Shown one piece after another: positions 1-9,067 of a DNA stretch of 64,000 bases. The DNA is from Acinetobacter pittii. Its GTDB lineage: Bacteria; Pseudomonadota; Gammaproteobacteria; Pseudomonadales; Moraxellaceae. The stretch is from NCBI RefSeq assembly GCF_034064985.1, contig NZ_CP139249.1, positions 62,001-126,000 of the forward strand, read 5' to 3'. The notes beneath the pieces were generated by a model, which was not told the DNA's origin, made no database searches, and worked only from the letters and a program-made list of their open reading frames with translations. Made by a program: the position numbers and the translations under genes. Positions within the stretch are counted from its first letter, which is position 1. Every line of letters begins with the position of its first letter.

Positions 1-287
1 CAAAAAGTAATAGTACTTATTTAGCGATTAATAAGGCTTTGGAACTTGCTGAAAAAACGGCAAATTTACCTGTGCCTTTGCATTTGAGAAATGCGCCGAC
101 CAAGCTTATGAAACAACAAGGCTATGGTATTAATTATCTCTACCCTCATGACTACCCAGAGCACTTTGTGCTGCAAGACTATTTGCCGCCTGAGTTGAAG
201 GGAACCAAACTCTATGAGTCTGCGAGAAATAAGCGTGAGGTTGAAGGTGAGCGCTTACAGCAACGCAGATGGCAGCAGGAACAATAG
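1..287 (+). CDS. rarA: Replication-associated recombination protein A, C-terminal end (partial)
   Basis: Only the last 95 or so codons are in the window; the reading frame is open at the left edge with the first whole codon at position 3. The visible part matches the C-terminal tetramerisation region of RarA/MgsA, with the conserved stretch PTKLMKQQGYGINYLYPHDY followed by a helical tail. RarA is a AAA+ ATPase that acts at stalled replication forks. The ATPase motifs lie outside the window. The stop codon sits at the loop of a small hairpin (274-295), and the next gene converges on it. Confidence 0.88.
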   Translation, partial: KSNSTYLAINKALELAEKTANLPVPLHLRNAPTKLMKQQGYGINYLYPHDYPEHFVLQDYLPPELKGTKLYESARNKREVEGERLQQRRWQQEQ

Positions 288-297
288 TTCCTGCTTT
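274..297. terminator. Weak hairpin between convergent rarA and FNT gene
   Basis: A perfect 9-bp stem (AGCAGGAAC / GTTCCTGCT) with a 4-nt loop overlaps the rarA stop codon and is followed by only a short T run. It is plausibly a weak terminator shared by the two convergent genes. Confidence 0.45.
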
Positions 298-300
298 ATG

Positions 301-1137
301 CTATTCCAGCTCTTCAGTGACCTGCCCATAAATCAGTAGAGTGAACACGCCTGTACCGCCAATAATATTGCCGATAGTGGTTGGGATCAGGAAATTAAAC
401 AGATACTTGCTAATAGAAGCTTCTCCTTGCCAGACTAGATAGGACATTTCTGTGGAACCAACCACTACATGGGTAAAGTCACCCAATCCTATCAAATACG
501 TCATGAAAAAAATGAGCAGAAACTTATTGCTGACTGAAGGCATCATCCAGACCAAGGCAGCAATTAAAAGTCCTGACATAATACCTTTGAGCAGATTCTG
601 AGTGGCAGAAAAGGAACCCACATGAAGGGCGAGTTCATCCAGTGCTTTATCAATATCTGGAGTAAATAGGTGAGTAGTTAGGAAAAATAAACTCGCCAAA
701 GCTGTTCCAATGATATTGCATAGAATCACAATACCCCATAAGCGGCCCACTGCTCGTAATTTATCGAAAGTAAAGGGATTAAATAAAGGCACAACTGTGG
801 TGATAGTATTCTCAGTAAAGAGTTGCATGTGACTCAATATAGCGATTAGAAACCCAATGGTATAACCCACATTAGTGATTAAATCGGTCCAGACTGCATC
901 AGTTGGGAGATAAGCGGCAATAATGGCTTTAAATACAAATGAAAAACTGATGACTAAACCCGCGGCAATCCCTGAAAAGATCAGTGCAGTTGTTGGACGA
1001 TCAAGCTCTTCGGCACCATCACGGCGGATAATTTCATAAACTAGACGGGGTGACAGTTTCTCATGTTCTTCGACTGCCATTTTTTCACGCCAGCTTAAAG
1101 TTTTCTCGACTTTCTTTTCCTCTATTTCATGGTCCAT
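301..1137 (-). CDS. Formate/nitrite transporter family (FNT) membrane channel
   Basis: This 278-residue protein has a charged cytoplasmic N-terminus of about 50 residues, then six hydrophobic segments. It fits the FNT family (FocA, NirC, YfdC), pentameric inner-membrane channels for small anions such as formate or nitrite. The long N-terminal extension (LSPRLVYEIIRRDGAEELDRP) resembles the YfdC-type branch more than FocA or NirC, so the substrate cannot be assigned. The gene is monocistronic, with about 150 bp of AT-rich DNA before the next gene upstream. Family certain, substrate unknown. Confidence 0.88.
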   Translation of the reverse strand: MDHEIEEKKVEKTLSWREKMAVEEHEKLSPRLVYEIIRRDGAEELDRPTTALIFSGIAAGLVISFSFVFKAIIAAYLPTDAVWTDLITNVGYTIGFLIAILSHMQLFTENTITTVVPLFNPFTFDKLRAVGRLWGIVILCNIIGTALASLFFLTTHLFTPDIDKALDELALHVGSFSATQNLLKGIMSGLLIAALVWMMPSVSNKFLLIFFMTYLIGLGDFTHVVVGSTEMSYLVWQGEASISKYLFNFLIPTTIGNIIGGTGVFTLLIYGQVTEELE

Positions 1138-1286
1138 CAGGTTTACTCCTCACTGAATAAATATCTTATATTTATTGTTTTATTTATTGTTAAGGCAGTG
1201 TTCAGGATAAATCTAGTCTATTCATAACAGCTTTATGTGTCTTTTTATAAATTGAATGCACAATGGTCAGATCATCAATCACAAAA

Positions 1287-1490
1287 TCAAAGAAAAGTAT
1301 AAGCTCTTAAAGTACGGATGAGTGCCATATAGTCGCCTTGAGAGGCTTTAGAAATAACGGATTCGACCTCTATTTGAGTCCAGCCTTGCTTTAAAGCAGA
1401 ATTGCTAAAGTTGGTTAATAAGACTAGAGGATTTTCACCAAAATGGACTGGATGATTGATTAATTTCTTTTCAAACTTAGATAATTCCAT
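1287..1490 (-). CDS. Small hypothetical protein (67 aa)
   Basis: This is a short ORF of 67 codons with no recognised domain. The product is charged at the N-terminus (MELSKFEKKLINHPVHFGE), with no signal peptide or membrane segment, and looks like a small helical cytoplasmic protein. A weak GGGTG lies about 5 nt before the ATG. It stands alone between the FNT gene and purC and overlaps no better candidate. Coding status is likely but not certain. Confidence 0.5.
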   Translation of the reverse strand: MELSKFEKKLINHPVHFGENPLVLLTNFSNSALKQGWTQIEVESVISKASQGDYMALIRTLRAYTFL

Positions 1491-1636
1491 AGGTTCACCC
1501 GAGTTTTTATATTTAATTATTGTGAAGTACTTTGTGTTTTTTTAGATTTTAGTGTTTTAAATTAAGCTTATGCAAGTGTTAATTTATTGAAATAGACAAA
1601 TCTGTCTACATTGTTTGGGGCGCATGGCGCTGAATA

Positions 1637-1667
1637 TAAAAAAAACCGGGCTTTAGCCCGGTTTTTT
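1637..1667 (-). terminator. purC terminator
   Basis: A GC-rich stem (ACCGGGC / GCCCGGT) with a TTTA loop follows the purC stop codon on the minus strand and runs into a T tract in that direction. The plus-strand side is also T-rich, so it could work both ways. Confidence 0.85.
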
Positions 1668-1680
1668 ATGAAGTAATTGA

Positions 1681-2400
1681 TTAGATGTCAGATAAATCTA
1701 CGCCTAAACGAGCAGCAACTTCTTCATAAGCTTCAACAACACCGCCTAAACCTTGACGGAAACGGTCTTTGTCGAGTTTCTTCTTAGAGTCTTTATCCCA
1801 TAAACGGCAGCCGTCTGGAGAGAACTCATCACCAAGCACGATACGGTCATGGAAAACACCGAATTCAAGCTTGAAGTCCACCAAAATCATGTTGCCTTCA
1901 GCAAACAATGCTTTTAATACGTCGTTTACTTTATAAGTTAAAACTTTCATTTGTTCTAACTGTTCAGCAGTTGCCCAACCTAAAGCAATCGCTTGAGATT
2001 CGTTAACCATTGGGTCGCCTAGACCGTCATCTTTATAGAACAATTCAAATGTAGGAGGAGTTAACTCTTTACCTTCTTCTACACCTAAGCGACGGCATAG
2101 AGAACCAGCTGCGTAGTTACGAATTACACATTCAACTGGAATCATTTGAAGTTTTTTAACAAGCACTTCAGTTGGAGAAAGCAATTTTTCAAAATGCGTT
2201 TCAATACCCGCAGCAGCAAGTTTTTCCATGATGAAGGCGTTAAAACGGTTGTTCACCTTGCCTTTACGATCTAGTTGTTCGATTTTTTCGCCGTTGAACG
2301 CAGAGGCATCATCACGAAAGACTAAAATCAGATGGTCGGCATTGTCTGTTTCATATACAGATTTTGCTTTACCAGTATAGAGCAAGGTTTGTTTTAACAT
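1681..2400 (-). CDS. purC: SAICAR synthase (phosphoribosylaminoimidazole-succinocarboxamide synthase)
   Basis: The 239-residue protein has the usual PurC length and conserved blocks: the N-terminal [13 protein letters not shown] phosphate-binding region, [14 protein letters not shown] near residue 88, and [10 protein letters not shown] near residue 173. It joins aspartate to CAIR with ATP in the eighth step of de novo purine synthesis, in the cytoplasm. It is the last gene of the dapA-bamC-purC cluster, 36 bp downstream of the lipoprotein gene, the same order as in E. coli. A terminator follows directly. The ATG preceded by GAGGGAACC (GAGGG upstream) supports the start. Confidence 0.97.
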   Translation of the reverse strand: MLKQTLLYTGKAKSVYETDNADHLILVFRDDASAFNGEKIEQLDRKGKVNNRFNAFIMEKLAAAGIETHFEKLLSPTEVLVKKLQMIPVECVIRNYAAGSLCRRLGVEEGKELTPPTFELFYKDDGLGDPMVNESQAIALGWATAEQLEQMKVLTYKVNDVLKALFAEGNMILVDFKLEFGVFHDRIVLGDEFSPDGCRLWDKDSKKKLDKDRFRQGLGGVVEAYEEVAARLGVDLSDI

Positions 2401-2436
2401 GAGGGAACCTTTTTAAAAAAAATGCCTAGTAAACGA

Positions 2437-3042
2437 CTAGGCTGGCCAATTTTGGTAAATCTGGTTTAACACTTCAGCGGCCACATCTGGACTTGCAAAA
2501 GTGTTATCTACATTAAATAGAGCAAGAGTATGACTAGAACCCACACCAGTAAGTTTAAGCACATAAGTATTGTCATTTACTTTAATCGTCGCTTGATTAC
2601 TGCCTTGAGCGATAATGTTGTAATTTAAAGTACTTAAAGTTGCTTTGGTGTATTGCCAAATCTCGGTCGTATTTCCATCAATTTTTAATAACGGGTTTTT
2701 ATTACCGTCAGTCACAAGTTGAGGACGTCCAAGGGTGGTCGTGGTTTGAGCAGACGCATCTGCTGTAGCGTTACCTTGCGTTTGTTCAGGGCGTGGCAAT
2801 TCAAAACGGTTGCCACGCTTGTTTTCAAACTTCGGTGCGTTATCGATAGCGCGCTGTTCTACAGTTGGTGCAGGATACAAAGGTGTCGCTGGTCGTACAG
2901 TTGCATCGGCAGGGTACTCAAGCGGGGCAAGTTGCTTGGCATTTTTATAATCTAAAGAATGATTATTAATTGCGAAGCGACTACAACCAGCTAAACTTAA
3001 GGCTGAAACTGCAAGGACTAAACCAAGACGTAATTGCATCAT
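2437..3042 (-). CDS. BamC/NlpB-like lipoprotein, short form
   Basis: The 201-residue product starts with a lipoprotein signal (hydrophobic stretch, then LSLAGC with the lipidated Cys at residue 20). A proline-rich, probably unstructured region follows (about 45-100), then one globular domain of about 90 residues at the C-terminus. Its place between dapA and purC is that of E. coli bamC (nlpB), the lipoprotein of the outer-membrane beta-barrel assembly machine. It is much shorter than the 344-residue E. coli BamC and seems to have only one helix-grip domain. The name rests on gene order plus general character, so the role in the Bam complex is inferred. Confidence 0.7.
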   Translation of the reverse strand: MMQLRLGLVLAVSALSLAGCSRFAINNHSLDYKNAKQLAPLEYPADATVRPATPLYPAPTVEQRAIDNAPKFENKRGNRFELPRPEQTQGNATADASAQTTTTLGRPQLVTDGNKNPLLKIDGNTTEIWQYTKATLSTLNYNIIAQGSNQATIKVNDNTYVLKLTGVGSSHTLALFNVDNTFASPDVAAEVLNQIYQNWPA

Positions 3043-3054
3043 AAATTGCTCTTA

Positions 3055-3948
3055 TTAAATAATTCCCGCATCTTTTAGGGCATTGCGGAGAGGTTCGCGA
3101 TATTGCTCAGCGAGAGGAGTGAGTGGTAAACGAATACCAGTATCAATCAGTCCCATCTCATGTAGTGCCCATTTCACAGGAATTGGGTTTGATTCGCAAA
3201 ATAGAATATTGTGTAAATTTGCAATCTTATTGTTAATGGTTTTCGCTTGTTGTTCATCTTTAGCAATCGCAACAGCACATACTTCACTCATTGCTTTAGG
3301 TGCAACATTGGCAGTAACCGAGATATTGCCGTCAGCGCCAAGAAGCATGAGTTCCCAAGCAGTCTCGTCATCACCTGAGTACACAGCCATTTTGCCGTTT
3401 AAAGCCTCGATTAAAGCTTTACCACGAGGCACATCACCTGTCGCGTCTTTAATACCAACAATATTAGGGATCTCTGCTAAACGTACAGCTGTGTCGTTTG
3501 CAAGATCTACACCAGTACGGCCAGGTACGTTATAAAGAATAAGAGGGAGCTCTACGGCTTCAGCAATCGCTTTATAGTGTTGGAATAGGCCTTCTTGAGT
3601 TGGCTTGTTATAGTACGGCGTTACAAGTAAAGCTGCATCTGCGCCAAGATCTTTCGCAGCTTTAGTTAATTCGATTGCTTCACGGGTTGAGTTTGCACCA
3701 GTACCGGCAATAATTGGAATACGTTTATTGGCTACACGAATAATTTCTTTAATAACCTGTGTGTGCTCTTCCATGCTCAATGTTGAGGCTTCGCCGGTTG
3801 TACCGACGGCTACAATACTGTTTGTACCTTGTTCTATGTGCCACTCAACCAGCTTCTCAAGACCCTTCCAATCTACACCGCCGTCTTTCAACATTGGTGT
3901 GACGATTGCGACGATTGAGCCTTGAATGGTCTGTGCTTGCTGAGTCAT
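3055..3948 (-). CDS. dapA: 4-hydroxy-tetrahydrodipicolinate synthase
   Basis: This is a complete 297-residue DapA, a TIM-barrel class I aldolase that condenses pyruvate with aspartate semialdehyde, the first committed step to diaminopimelate and lysine. The Schiff-base lysine is K167 in GIKDAT. The catalytic tyrosine is Y139 in LYNVPGRTG, and the GTTGE motif is near residues 49-53. It is the first gene of dapA-bamC-purC; the following lipoprotein gene starts 12 bp after its stop. The promoter must lie in the 329-bp region shared with pncA. Confidence 0.97.
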   Translation of the reverse strand: MTQQAQTIQGSIVAIVTPMLKDGGVDWKGLEKLVEWHIEQGTNSIVAVGTTGEASTLSMEEHTQVIKEIIRVANKRIPIIAGTGANSTREAIELTKAAKDLGADAALLVTPYYNKPTQEGLFQHYKAIAEAVELPLILYNVPGRTGVDLANDTAVRLAEIPNIVGIKDATGDVPRGKALIEALNGKMAVYSGDDETAWELMLLGADGNISVTANVAPKAMSEVCAVAIAKDEQQAKTINNKIANLHNILFCESNPIPVKWALHEMGLIDTGIRLPLTPLAEQYREPLRNALKDAGII

Positions 3949-4277
3949 TTTTAAAAATATCCTATTTATCCATCCGAATCTGAGGTAAGAAAAACAAAAT
4001 GTGGGATGGTTGCAGTATTTTGATTGTCCAGTTCTAACAATAACAGATTGTTGAATGACAATTATGCAAATTATGACTGATCAGACGCATAAGAACAATA
4101 CGCCTAACGGATAATCGCGATGTAAACTTGAGGAAAAGATAGGATGTTTTCATTATTGTTAGCTAAGAGAGGCCAGTAAATATAACAATACAGCCTGATT
4201 CGACTGAGCCTTACTTAATATAGGCTTTTTTTATGGCAAGATAGAATGCAATTTCCCCGGTTGGGATTGAAGATGAC
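3949..4277. other. Divergent intergenic region between dapA and pncA
   Basis: This 329-bp AT-rich stretch has no credible ORF. It must carry the promoters of dapA (leftward) and pncA (rightward). A small inverted repeat AACAAT-N5-ATTGTT lies at 4036-4052. A weak terminator-like hairpin (AGCCT, 10-nt loop, AGGCT, then seven T) lies at 4207-4232, just before pncA. No known riboswitch was recognised. Confidence 0.5.
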
Positions 4278-4922
4278 ATGAGCATGAATAAACAACCCCA
4301 AAATGCAGCTTTAATCGTAGTTGATGTACAAAATGGTTTTACACCGGGTGGAAACTTGGCAGTTGCCGATGCCGATACAATTATTCCAATAATCAACCAA
4401 ATTGCTGATTGTTTTGAAAATATTGTTCTGACACAAGATTGGCATCCTGATAATCATATATCTTTTGCACAAAACCATGCGGGCAAACAGCCATTTGAAA
4501 CCATTGAACTCGACTATGGGCCACAAGTGCTTTGGCCTAAGCATTGTGTGCAGGGTACTCAAGATGCCGAATTTCATCCGAATTTAAATATTCCGACCGC
4601 TCAACTGATTATTCGAAAGGGCTTTCATGCGCATATTGATAGCTATTCGGCTTTTATGGAAGCAGATTACGTCACGATGACCGGTTTAACGGGATACTTA
4701 AAAGAGCGTGGCATTGATACGGTTTATGTGGTCGGAATTGCCACGGACTTTTGCGTGGCATGGACTGCTTTGGATGCAGTTAAACAAGGTTTTAAAACTT
4801 TAGTGGTTGAAGATGCTTGTAAAGGGATTAATCTGAATGGTTCGTTAGAACAAGCTTGGCAAACCATGCAGCAGCAAGGTGTTGTCCGTATTCAGTCGAC
4901 TGATCTGTTGAGTAAGCACTAA
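4278..4922 (+). CDS. pncA: Nicotinamidase
   Basis: The 214-residue protein is an isochorismatase-fold amidase with the full PncA catalytic triad: D16 in VVDVQNGF, K114 in IRKGF, and C159 in GIATDFCVAW. Metal-binding residues are present in DWHPDNHISF. It converts nicotinamide to nicotinate for the Preiss-Handler NAD salvage route. The next enzyme of that route, pncB, is 36 kb away in the same window. The ATG is preceded by a GAAGA-type site; a second Met lies two codons in. Length and motifs are normal. Confidence 0.95.
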   Translation: MSMNKQPQNAALIVVDVQNGFTPGGNLAVADADTIIPIINQIADCFENIVLTQDWHPDNHISFAQNHAGKQPFETIELDYGPQVLWPKHCVQGTQDAEFHPNLNIPTAQLIIRKGFHAHIDSYSAFMEADYVTMTGLTGYLKERGIDTVYVVGIATDFCVAWTALDAVKQGFKTLVVEDACKGINLNGSLEQAWQTMQQQGVVRIQSTDLLSKH

Positions 4923-4974
4923 GTATATTGCTCTAGTTTTTACTTTTATATTTTAATTTTTAGGGATAGAAAGT

Positions 4975-5937
4975 ATGGCTGCATTCCTACGCTTTACCCA
5001 ATTTATTCAAAAAACTTTTGCCCTATGGGTGATTGTTTTTGCAGCGCTAGCGCTATGGCAGCCTGAAATTTTTGTCTGGCTCAAAGCATACATTCCATGG
5101 ATTTTGGGCATTATTATGCTCGGCATGGGAATGACCATGACTGTAGACGACTTTAAAGGGGTATTACAAAGCCCTAAAGCGGTGTTGATTGGCGTCGTAG
5201 CGCAGTTTGTGGTGATGCCGGGCTTAGCATTTATTTTGTGTAAATTATTTAATTTACCGCCTGAAATCGCGGTTGGGGTCATTTTGGTAGGTTGTTGCCC
5301 AGGCGGAACGGCTTCAAATGTGATTACCTATATGGCCAAAGGCAATGTGGCTTTATCGGTAGCCTGTACATCGGTATCAACACTTTTAGCACCTGTATTA
5401 ACCCCTGCGATTTTCTATCTGCTTGCCAGCCAATGGCTAAAGATTGATGCAGCCTCGATGTTTATTTCGATTTTGCAGGTGGTGTTGCTTCCTATTGTGG
5501 TTGGTCTAATTTTAAGAACATGGCTTAAACGTCAGGTCGAATCTTATATTCAAGTCATGCCTTTAGTTTCGGTCATTGCAATTGTAGCGATTGTAGCCGC
5601 GATTATTGGTGGAAGCAAAGCAGCAATTTTACAGTCGGGTTTGCTTATTTTAGCTGTGGTGATCTTACATAACGGGCTTGGATATTTATTAGGTTTTACC
5701 GCAGCGCGTTTCTTTAAATTACCTTATGCGGACAGTAAGGCGATCGCGATTGAGGTAGGGATGCAAAACTCAGGCTTAGGTGTTGCACTTGCAGCAGTCC
5801 ATTTTGCTGCTTCTCCAATTACAGCCGTACCAAGTGCCATTTTTAGTCTTTGGCATAATATTTCTGGGCCTGCACTTGCGACTTATTGGGCAAGTCGTAA
5901 AGATGGAAATGAAACTACTAAAAGCAAAGTTGACTAA
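4975..5937 (+). CDS. Bile acid:sodium symporter (BASS) family transporter
   Basis: This 320-residue integral membrane protein has about nine or ten hydrophobic segments and the BASS/SBF signature blocks: [12 protein letters not shown] near residue 45, [16 protein letters not shown] near 100, and [13 protein letters not shown] near 260. Members carry organic anions (bile acids, pantoate, keto acids) with sodium. The substrate here cannot be told from sequence. It lies 52 bp after pncA on the same strand, and its 3' end is 4 bp from the convergent DUF523 gene. Confidence 0.9.
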   Translation: MAAFLRFTQFIQKTFALWVIVFAALALWQPEIFVWLKAYIPWILGIIMLGMGMTMTVDDFKGVLQSPKAVLIGVVAQFVVMPGLAFILCKLFNLPPEIAVGVILVGCCPGGTASNVITYMAKGNVALSVACTSVSTLLAPVLTPAIFYLLASQWLKIDAASMFISILQVVLLPIVVGLILRTWLKRQVESYIQVMPLVSVIAIVAIVAAIIGGSKAAILQSGLLILAVVILHNGLGYLLGFTAARFFKLPYADSKAIAIEVGMQNSGLGVALAAVHFAASPITAVPSAIFSLWHNISGPALATYWASRKDGNETTKSKVD

Positions 5938-5941
5938 TTTT

Positions 5942-6412
5942 TTAAAGAGGGTTGGTTGCTAACCAATCTTCAATCTCGTTTTCAGAAATTACTTCAAAGC
6001 CATGGCGTTGCAAAAGTGCTGTGGTGATTCCAACTCCCGTAATTTTCTCACCTTGAAAAGTACCGTTATAAATTTTTTGGCTACCGCAAGATGGGCTATT
6101 CTCTTTTAAAACCACACAAGTTGCTTTTATTTGCTGTGCAACTTCTAGGGCGCGGTAAGCACCTTTTAAATATAACTCTGTTACATCTAAACCAGATGAA
6201 TCAATAATTTTTGCTTTGCCATCAAGCACATCTTGACCTGTTCCTCCCACAATTTCTGCGGGTAAACGGGGAGTGGTAAAACCACCTAATAGCTCTGGGC
6301 ATAATGCTTGGGCTTTTTTATTGATTAATAGCTGCTTAAGTCGGGTATTTGGACAGGATTTACCATCATATCGAACAGGTTCACCAATTAAACATGCGCT
6401 GACTAAAAGCAT
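5942..6412 (-). CDS. DUF523 family protein
   Basis: The 156-residue protein matches DUF523 (YbbK type), with conserved cysteines in the N-terminal SACLIGEPVRYDGKSC, in LCPELLGG, and in the SPSCGS loop near residue 110. The spaced cysteines suggest a metal or Fe-S site, but function is not established for the family. It converges with the BASS transporter gene, and no terminator hairpin separates them. Confidence 0.88.
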   Translation of the reverse strand: MLLVSACLIGEPVRYDGKSCPNTRLKQLLINKKAQALCPELLGGFTTPRLPAEIVGGTGQDVLDGKAKIIDSSGLDVTELYLKGAYRALEVAQQIKATCVVLKENSPSCGSQKIYNGTFQGEKITGVGITTALLQRHGFEVISENEIEDWLATNPL

Positions 6413-6521
6413 AGTTTTCCAAACTCAAAGCAAGAGAGAATTTTGAAGATAAAGAATCATAAACAGAATATCGAATATGACAATTGATTTTAAAAACAGG
6501 CAAATTTAAAGATTACTAAAA

Positions 6522-6556
6522 TTATGCAATTCATAATTAAGTTATGTATTGCATAA
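6522..6556. promoter_or_regulatory. Tandem palindromes before hpd, probable IclR operators
   Basis: Two copies of TTATG-N5-CATAA occur at 6522-6536 and 6542-6556, starting exactly 20 bp apart, about two helical turns. The promoter-proximal copy covers the candidate -35 box TTGCAT. The same tandem arrangement appears before fahA. The regulator is inferred from the iclR-type gene between the two promoters. Confidence 0.65.
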
Positions 6557-6600
6557 TTTAATTGTTTTTAGTAGCATCTAATTCAAGGTAAATGGCCATT

Positions 6601-6627
6601 GGAGATCCAACAAGGATGTTGGTCTCC
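6601..6627 (+). other. Hairpin in the hpd leader
   Basis: GGAGA-T-CCAACA pairs with TGTTGG-TCTCC around an AGGA loop: eleven base pairs with one bulged base. No T tract follows, so it is not a terminator. It may be a processing, stability or regulatory element. Confidence 0.5.
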
Positions 6628-6719
6628 ATAAATCTATAAATGAATTTTAGGAAAAGACGATTTTTAAGGGTTTATTGAAAAATCTCAATCGTACTTTTAG
6701 ATAACAAAGGACAGTGTGT

Positions 6720-6791
6720 ATGGAAAATAAACACCACATGGAACGGAAATTAATCATTAAAGGCTCTACGCTCATCATATCTTCGTTTTAA
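6720..6791 (+). CDS. Possible short upstream ORF in the hpd leader (23 aa)
   Basis: ATG with AAAGGA about 8 nt upstream opens a 23-codon frame with a basic, then hydrophobic product (begins MENKHHMERKLIIKG). It ends about 150 nt before hpd. It may be a leader peptide or chance; nothing else supports it. Confidence 0.25.
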   Translation: MENKHHMERKLIIKGSTLIISSF

Positions 6792-6940
6792 TGACTCGTT
6801 TTTTTCTCATAGGATGCGTTGGGTTAAGCCAATTTGACGGTTCAAGTCTTCACCCAATAGCAACGTATTCTATAGAGAAAGGAGCTGAGTTCATCAGCAA
6901 TAGAGATAAACGGAACAGGTAATCACCAGAGGGAAACTAG

Positions 6941-7996
6941 ATGGATATTTTAGAGAACCCATTAGAATTATGCGGTTTTGCATTTATTGAGTTTGTTTCA
7001 AAAGAAAATGAATTAGATCCAGTTTTTGAAACAATCGGCTTTTCAAAAGTAGCCAAGCATAAATCGAAAGAAGCGTACTTATGGCGTCAAGGAAATATCA
7101 ATATTATCCTGAATTATCAGCCAGAATCTTATGCTTCATTTTTCTTTAATGAACATGGTCCATCTGCTTGTGCGATGGGTTTTAAAACACGTGATGCAGC
7201 AAAAGCTTTCCAAAAAGCGGTAGAGCTTGGTGCTGAACCAATGTATTCAAAAGTTGGGCCAATGGAGCTTAACATTCCGGCAATCAAAGGTATTGGTGGT
7301 ATGCCAATCTTTTTAGTTGACCGTGATATTTATGAAAATGACTTTGTTTTCTTTGATGATGCGGAGAAACGTCCAGTAGGGGCAGGTTTAAACGAGATTG
7401 ACCACTTAACTCATAACGTCTACAAAGGCCGTATGGAGTATTGGGCAAACTTCTATGAAAAAATCTTTAACTTCCAAGAAATTCGCTACTTTGATATTAA
7501 AGGTGAATATACTGGCTTAACGTCTAAAGCATTAACAGCACCAGATGGTAAGATCCGTATTCCGTTAAATGAAGATTCAGACAAAGGAAATGGCCAAATT
7601 GCAGAGTTCCTATCTGACTTTAATGGCGAAGGTATTCAGCATATCGCGTTTATTTGTGATGACTTAATCTCGACTTGGGATAAGTTAAAAGGCCTTGGTC
7701 TGAAATTTATGACTCCGCCGCCAAATACGTATTATGAAATGTTAGAAGATCGTTTACCTGAGCATGGTGAACCGACTGATGAATTAAAACAGCGCGGTAT
7801 CTTGCTTGATGGTAATACTAAAGACGGTCAGAAGAAGCTGTTATTACAAATTTTCTCTGAAAATATGATTGGTCCAGTTTTCTTTGAATTTATTCAACGT
7901 AAAGATGATGATGGCTTTGGTGAAGGTAACTTCAAAGCGTTATTTGAGTCGATTGAACGTGACCAGATTCGCCGTGGTGTTTTAGAAACTAAATAA
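6941..7996 (+). CDS. hpd: 4-hydroxyphenylpyruvate dioxygenase
   Basis: The 351-residue protein has two VOC-fold halves and the Fe(II) ligands of HPPD: H155 in [10 protein letters not shown]234 in GIQHIAF, and E316 in FFEFIQR. It turns 4-hydroxyphenylpyruvate, the transaminated form of tyrosine, into homogentisate. AGAGGGAAACTAG before the ATG is a good ribosome site. It faces the iclR-like gene and shares operators with the fahA promoter 5 kb away, so it belongs to the same tyrosine-degradation regulon. A bidirectional terminator follows. Confidence 0.96.
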   Translation: MDILENPLELCGFAFIEFVSKENELDPVFETIGFSKVAKHKSKEAYLWRQGNINIILNYQPESYASFFFNEHGPSACAMGFKTRDAAKAFQKAVELGAEPMYSKVGPMELNIPAIKGIGGMPIFLVDRDIYENDFVFFDDAEKRPVGAGLNEIDHLTHNVYKGRMEYWANFYEKIFNFQEIRYFDIKGEYTGLTSKALTAPDGKIRIPLNEDSDKGNGQIAEFLSDFNGEGIQHIAFICDDLISTWDKLKGLGLKFMTPPPNTYYEMLEDRLPEHGEPTDELKQRGILLDGNTKDGQKKLLLQIFSENMIGPVFFEFIQRKDDDGFGEGNFKALFESIERDQIRRGVLETK

Positions 7997-8022
7997 ATAA
8001 GCTGAGTTTTATTCCTGATCTT

Positions 8023-8055
8023 AAAAAAACCAAGAGTTGATCTCTTGGTTTTTTT
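8023..8055. terminator. Bidirectional terminator between hpd and the iclR-type gene
   Basis: A perfect stem (seven A, CCAAGAG / CTCTTGG, seven T) with a 5-nt loop sits between two convergent genes and has a T tract on both strands. Confidence 0.9.
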
Positions 8056-8066
8056 ATGGCTATTGA

Positions 8067-8846
8067 TTAGCGGCTTTTAATATATTGATTGATGAGATTC
8101 ACTTCATTTTTCAAGATTTCAATCGTTTTACTGTGAGGGTCGACGGGTAAAAACATTTCGCTATCCAGTGCGACAATACAAAACTCAATGCTTTGGTTTG
8201 AATTAAACACAGGTAAACCCACGGCATTAATTCCCGTCAGTAAATCACCTTTCGCTGCCGACATTTGTTGCTGGCGAATAGTGTCTTTAAGCTCTGTAAA
8301 TGCTTGCCAGTTTTGTGGTGCGATGTTTAGACCAAGCTCTTGATGCTTTTGCCATTCGGCTTCCATTAATGGACGAACAAAATGTTCTGGAAGATAAGAA
8401 GCAAATAGACGTCCCGCAGCAGAATTGACTAAAGGCATAATCGAGCCGACTTTAGTTACAATCGAAATAGGGTGGTTTGATTCAATCGATTGAACCACGA
8501 CAGGGCCTTTGGGTGACCATTTACTAATTTGTATACCGCAACCAATTTTGTTTTGTAGGTCGTAAATTAAATGCTGTACCAGCTGTAGTGTGTCGCTATG
8601 TTGAACACAGTTGAGACCTAAGCGCCATGCCTGATCACCTAAAGCATATTGTCCATCATCAAGCTGTTTTGCATATTCCATACGAATAAGGCTGACCAGA
8701 TAGCGGTGAACCTTGGCAGGATGCATTTCTAGCTTGCTAGACAGATCTTTGAGAATAATAGGTTGATTGTGTTCCAAAAGGGCGTTTAGTACAGATAAAC
8801 CGACTTCAAGTGATTGAACCCCCCCAGATACTTTTTCTTCAATCAT
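8067..8846 (-). CDS. IclR-family transcriptional regulator
   Basis: The 259-residue protein has an N-terminal winged helix (about 10-70; SLEVGLSVLNALLEHNQPI, then the recognition helix region HPAKVHRYLVSLIRM) and the IclR effector-binding domain (about 80-250). It lies between hpd and the VOC-maiA-fahA operon, so it most likely controls tyrosine or homogentisate catabolism. Paired palindromes before both hpd and fahA are its likely targets. No matching palindrome was seen before its own start. Ligand and sign of regulation are unknown. Confidence 0.88.
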   Translation of the reverse strand: MIEEKVSGGVQSLEVGLSVLNALLEHNQPIILKDLSSKLEMHPAKVHRYLVSLIRMEYAKQLDDGQYALGDQAWRLGLNCVQHSDTLQLVQHLIYDLQNKIGCGIQISKWSPKGPVVVQSIESNHPISIVTKVGSIMPLVNSAAGRLFASYLPEHFVRPLMEAEWQKHQELGLNIAPQNWQAFTELKDTIRQQQMSAAKGDLLTGINAVGLPVFNSNQSIEFCIVALDSEMFLPVDPHSKTIEILKNEVNLINQYIKSR

Positions 8847-9067
8847 TTAAATACCCTTAATAAATTTACTTCAGCTGTTAAACAGTGACGATCAAAACAT
8901 AAATTGAAATTGGCGCGTTTTACATCATGCCTGAGCCTAGTGAAAAATAGAAATCACCTTTTTCTATTAGCGAAATTGACATGTTTAATAATCAACAATT
9001 TTCTAAAATCACCATGCTCTCATTTATAGCGCAATTTTCTAGAAATTTAGCAGTTTTAAATAATATA

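Larger units (their letters stand above)
6413..6940. other. Upstream region and long leader of hpd
   Basis: This 528-bp region holds two tandem palindromes (6522-6536 and 6542-6556), a candidate promoter (TTGCAT at 6549-6554, TAGCAT at 6572-6577), a near-perfect hairpin at 6601-6627, and a 23-codon ORF at 6720-6791. If that promoter is used, the mRNA leader is over 350 nt, unusually long for a catabolic gene. Confidence 0.6.

Noticed and set aside
3083..3535. 150-codon ORF opposite dapA
   Set aside because: It is a Ser/Ala/Thr-rich shadow of dapA with no independent signals.
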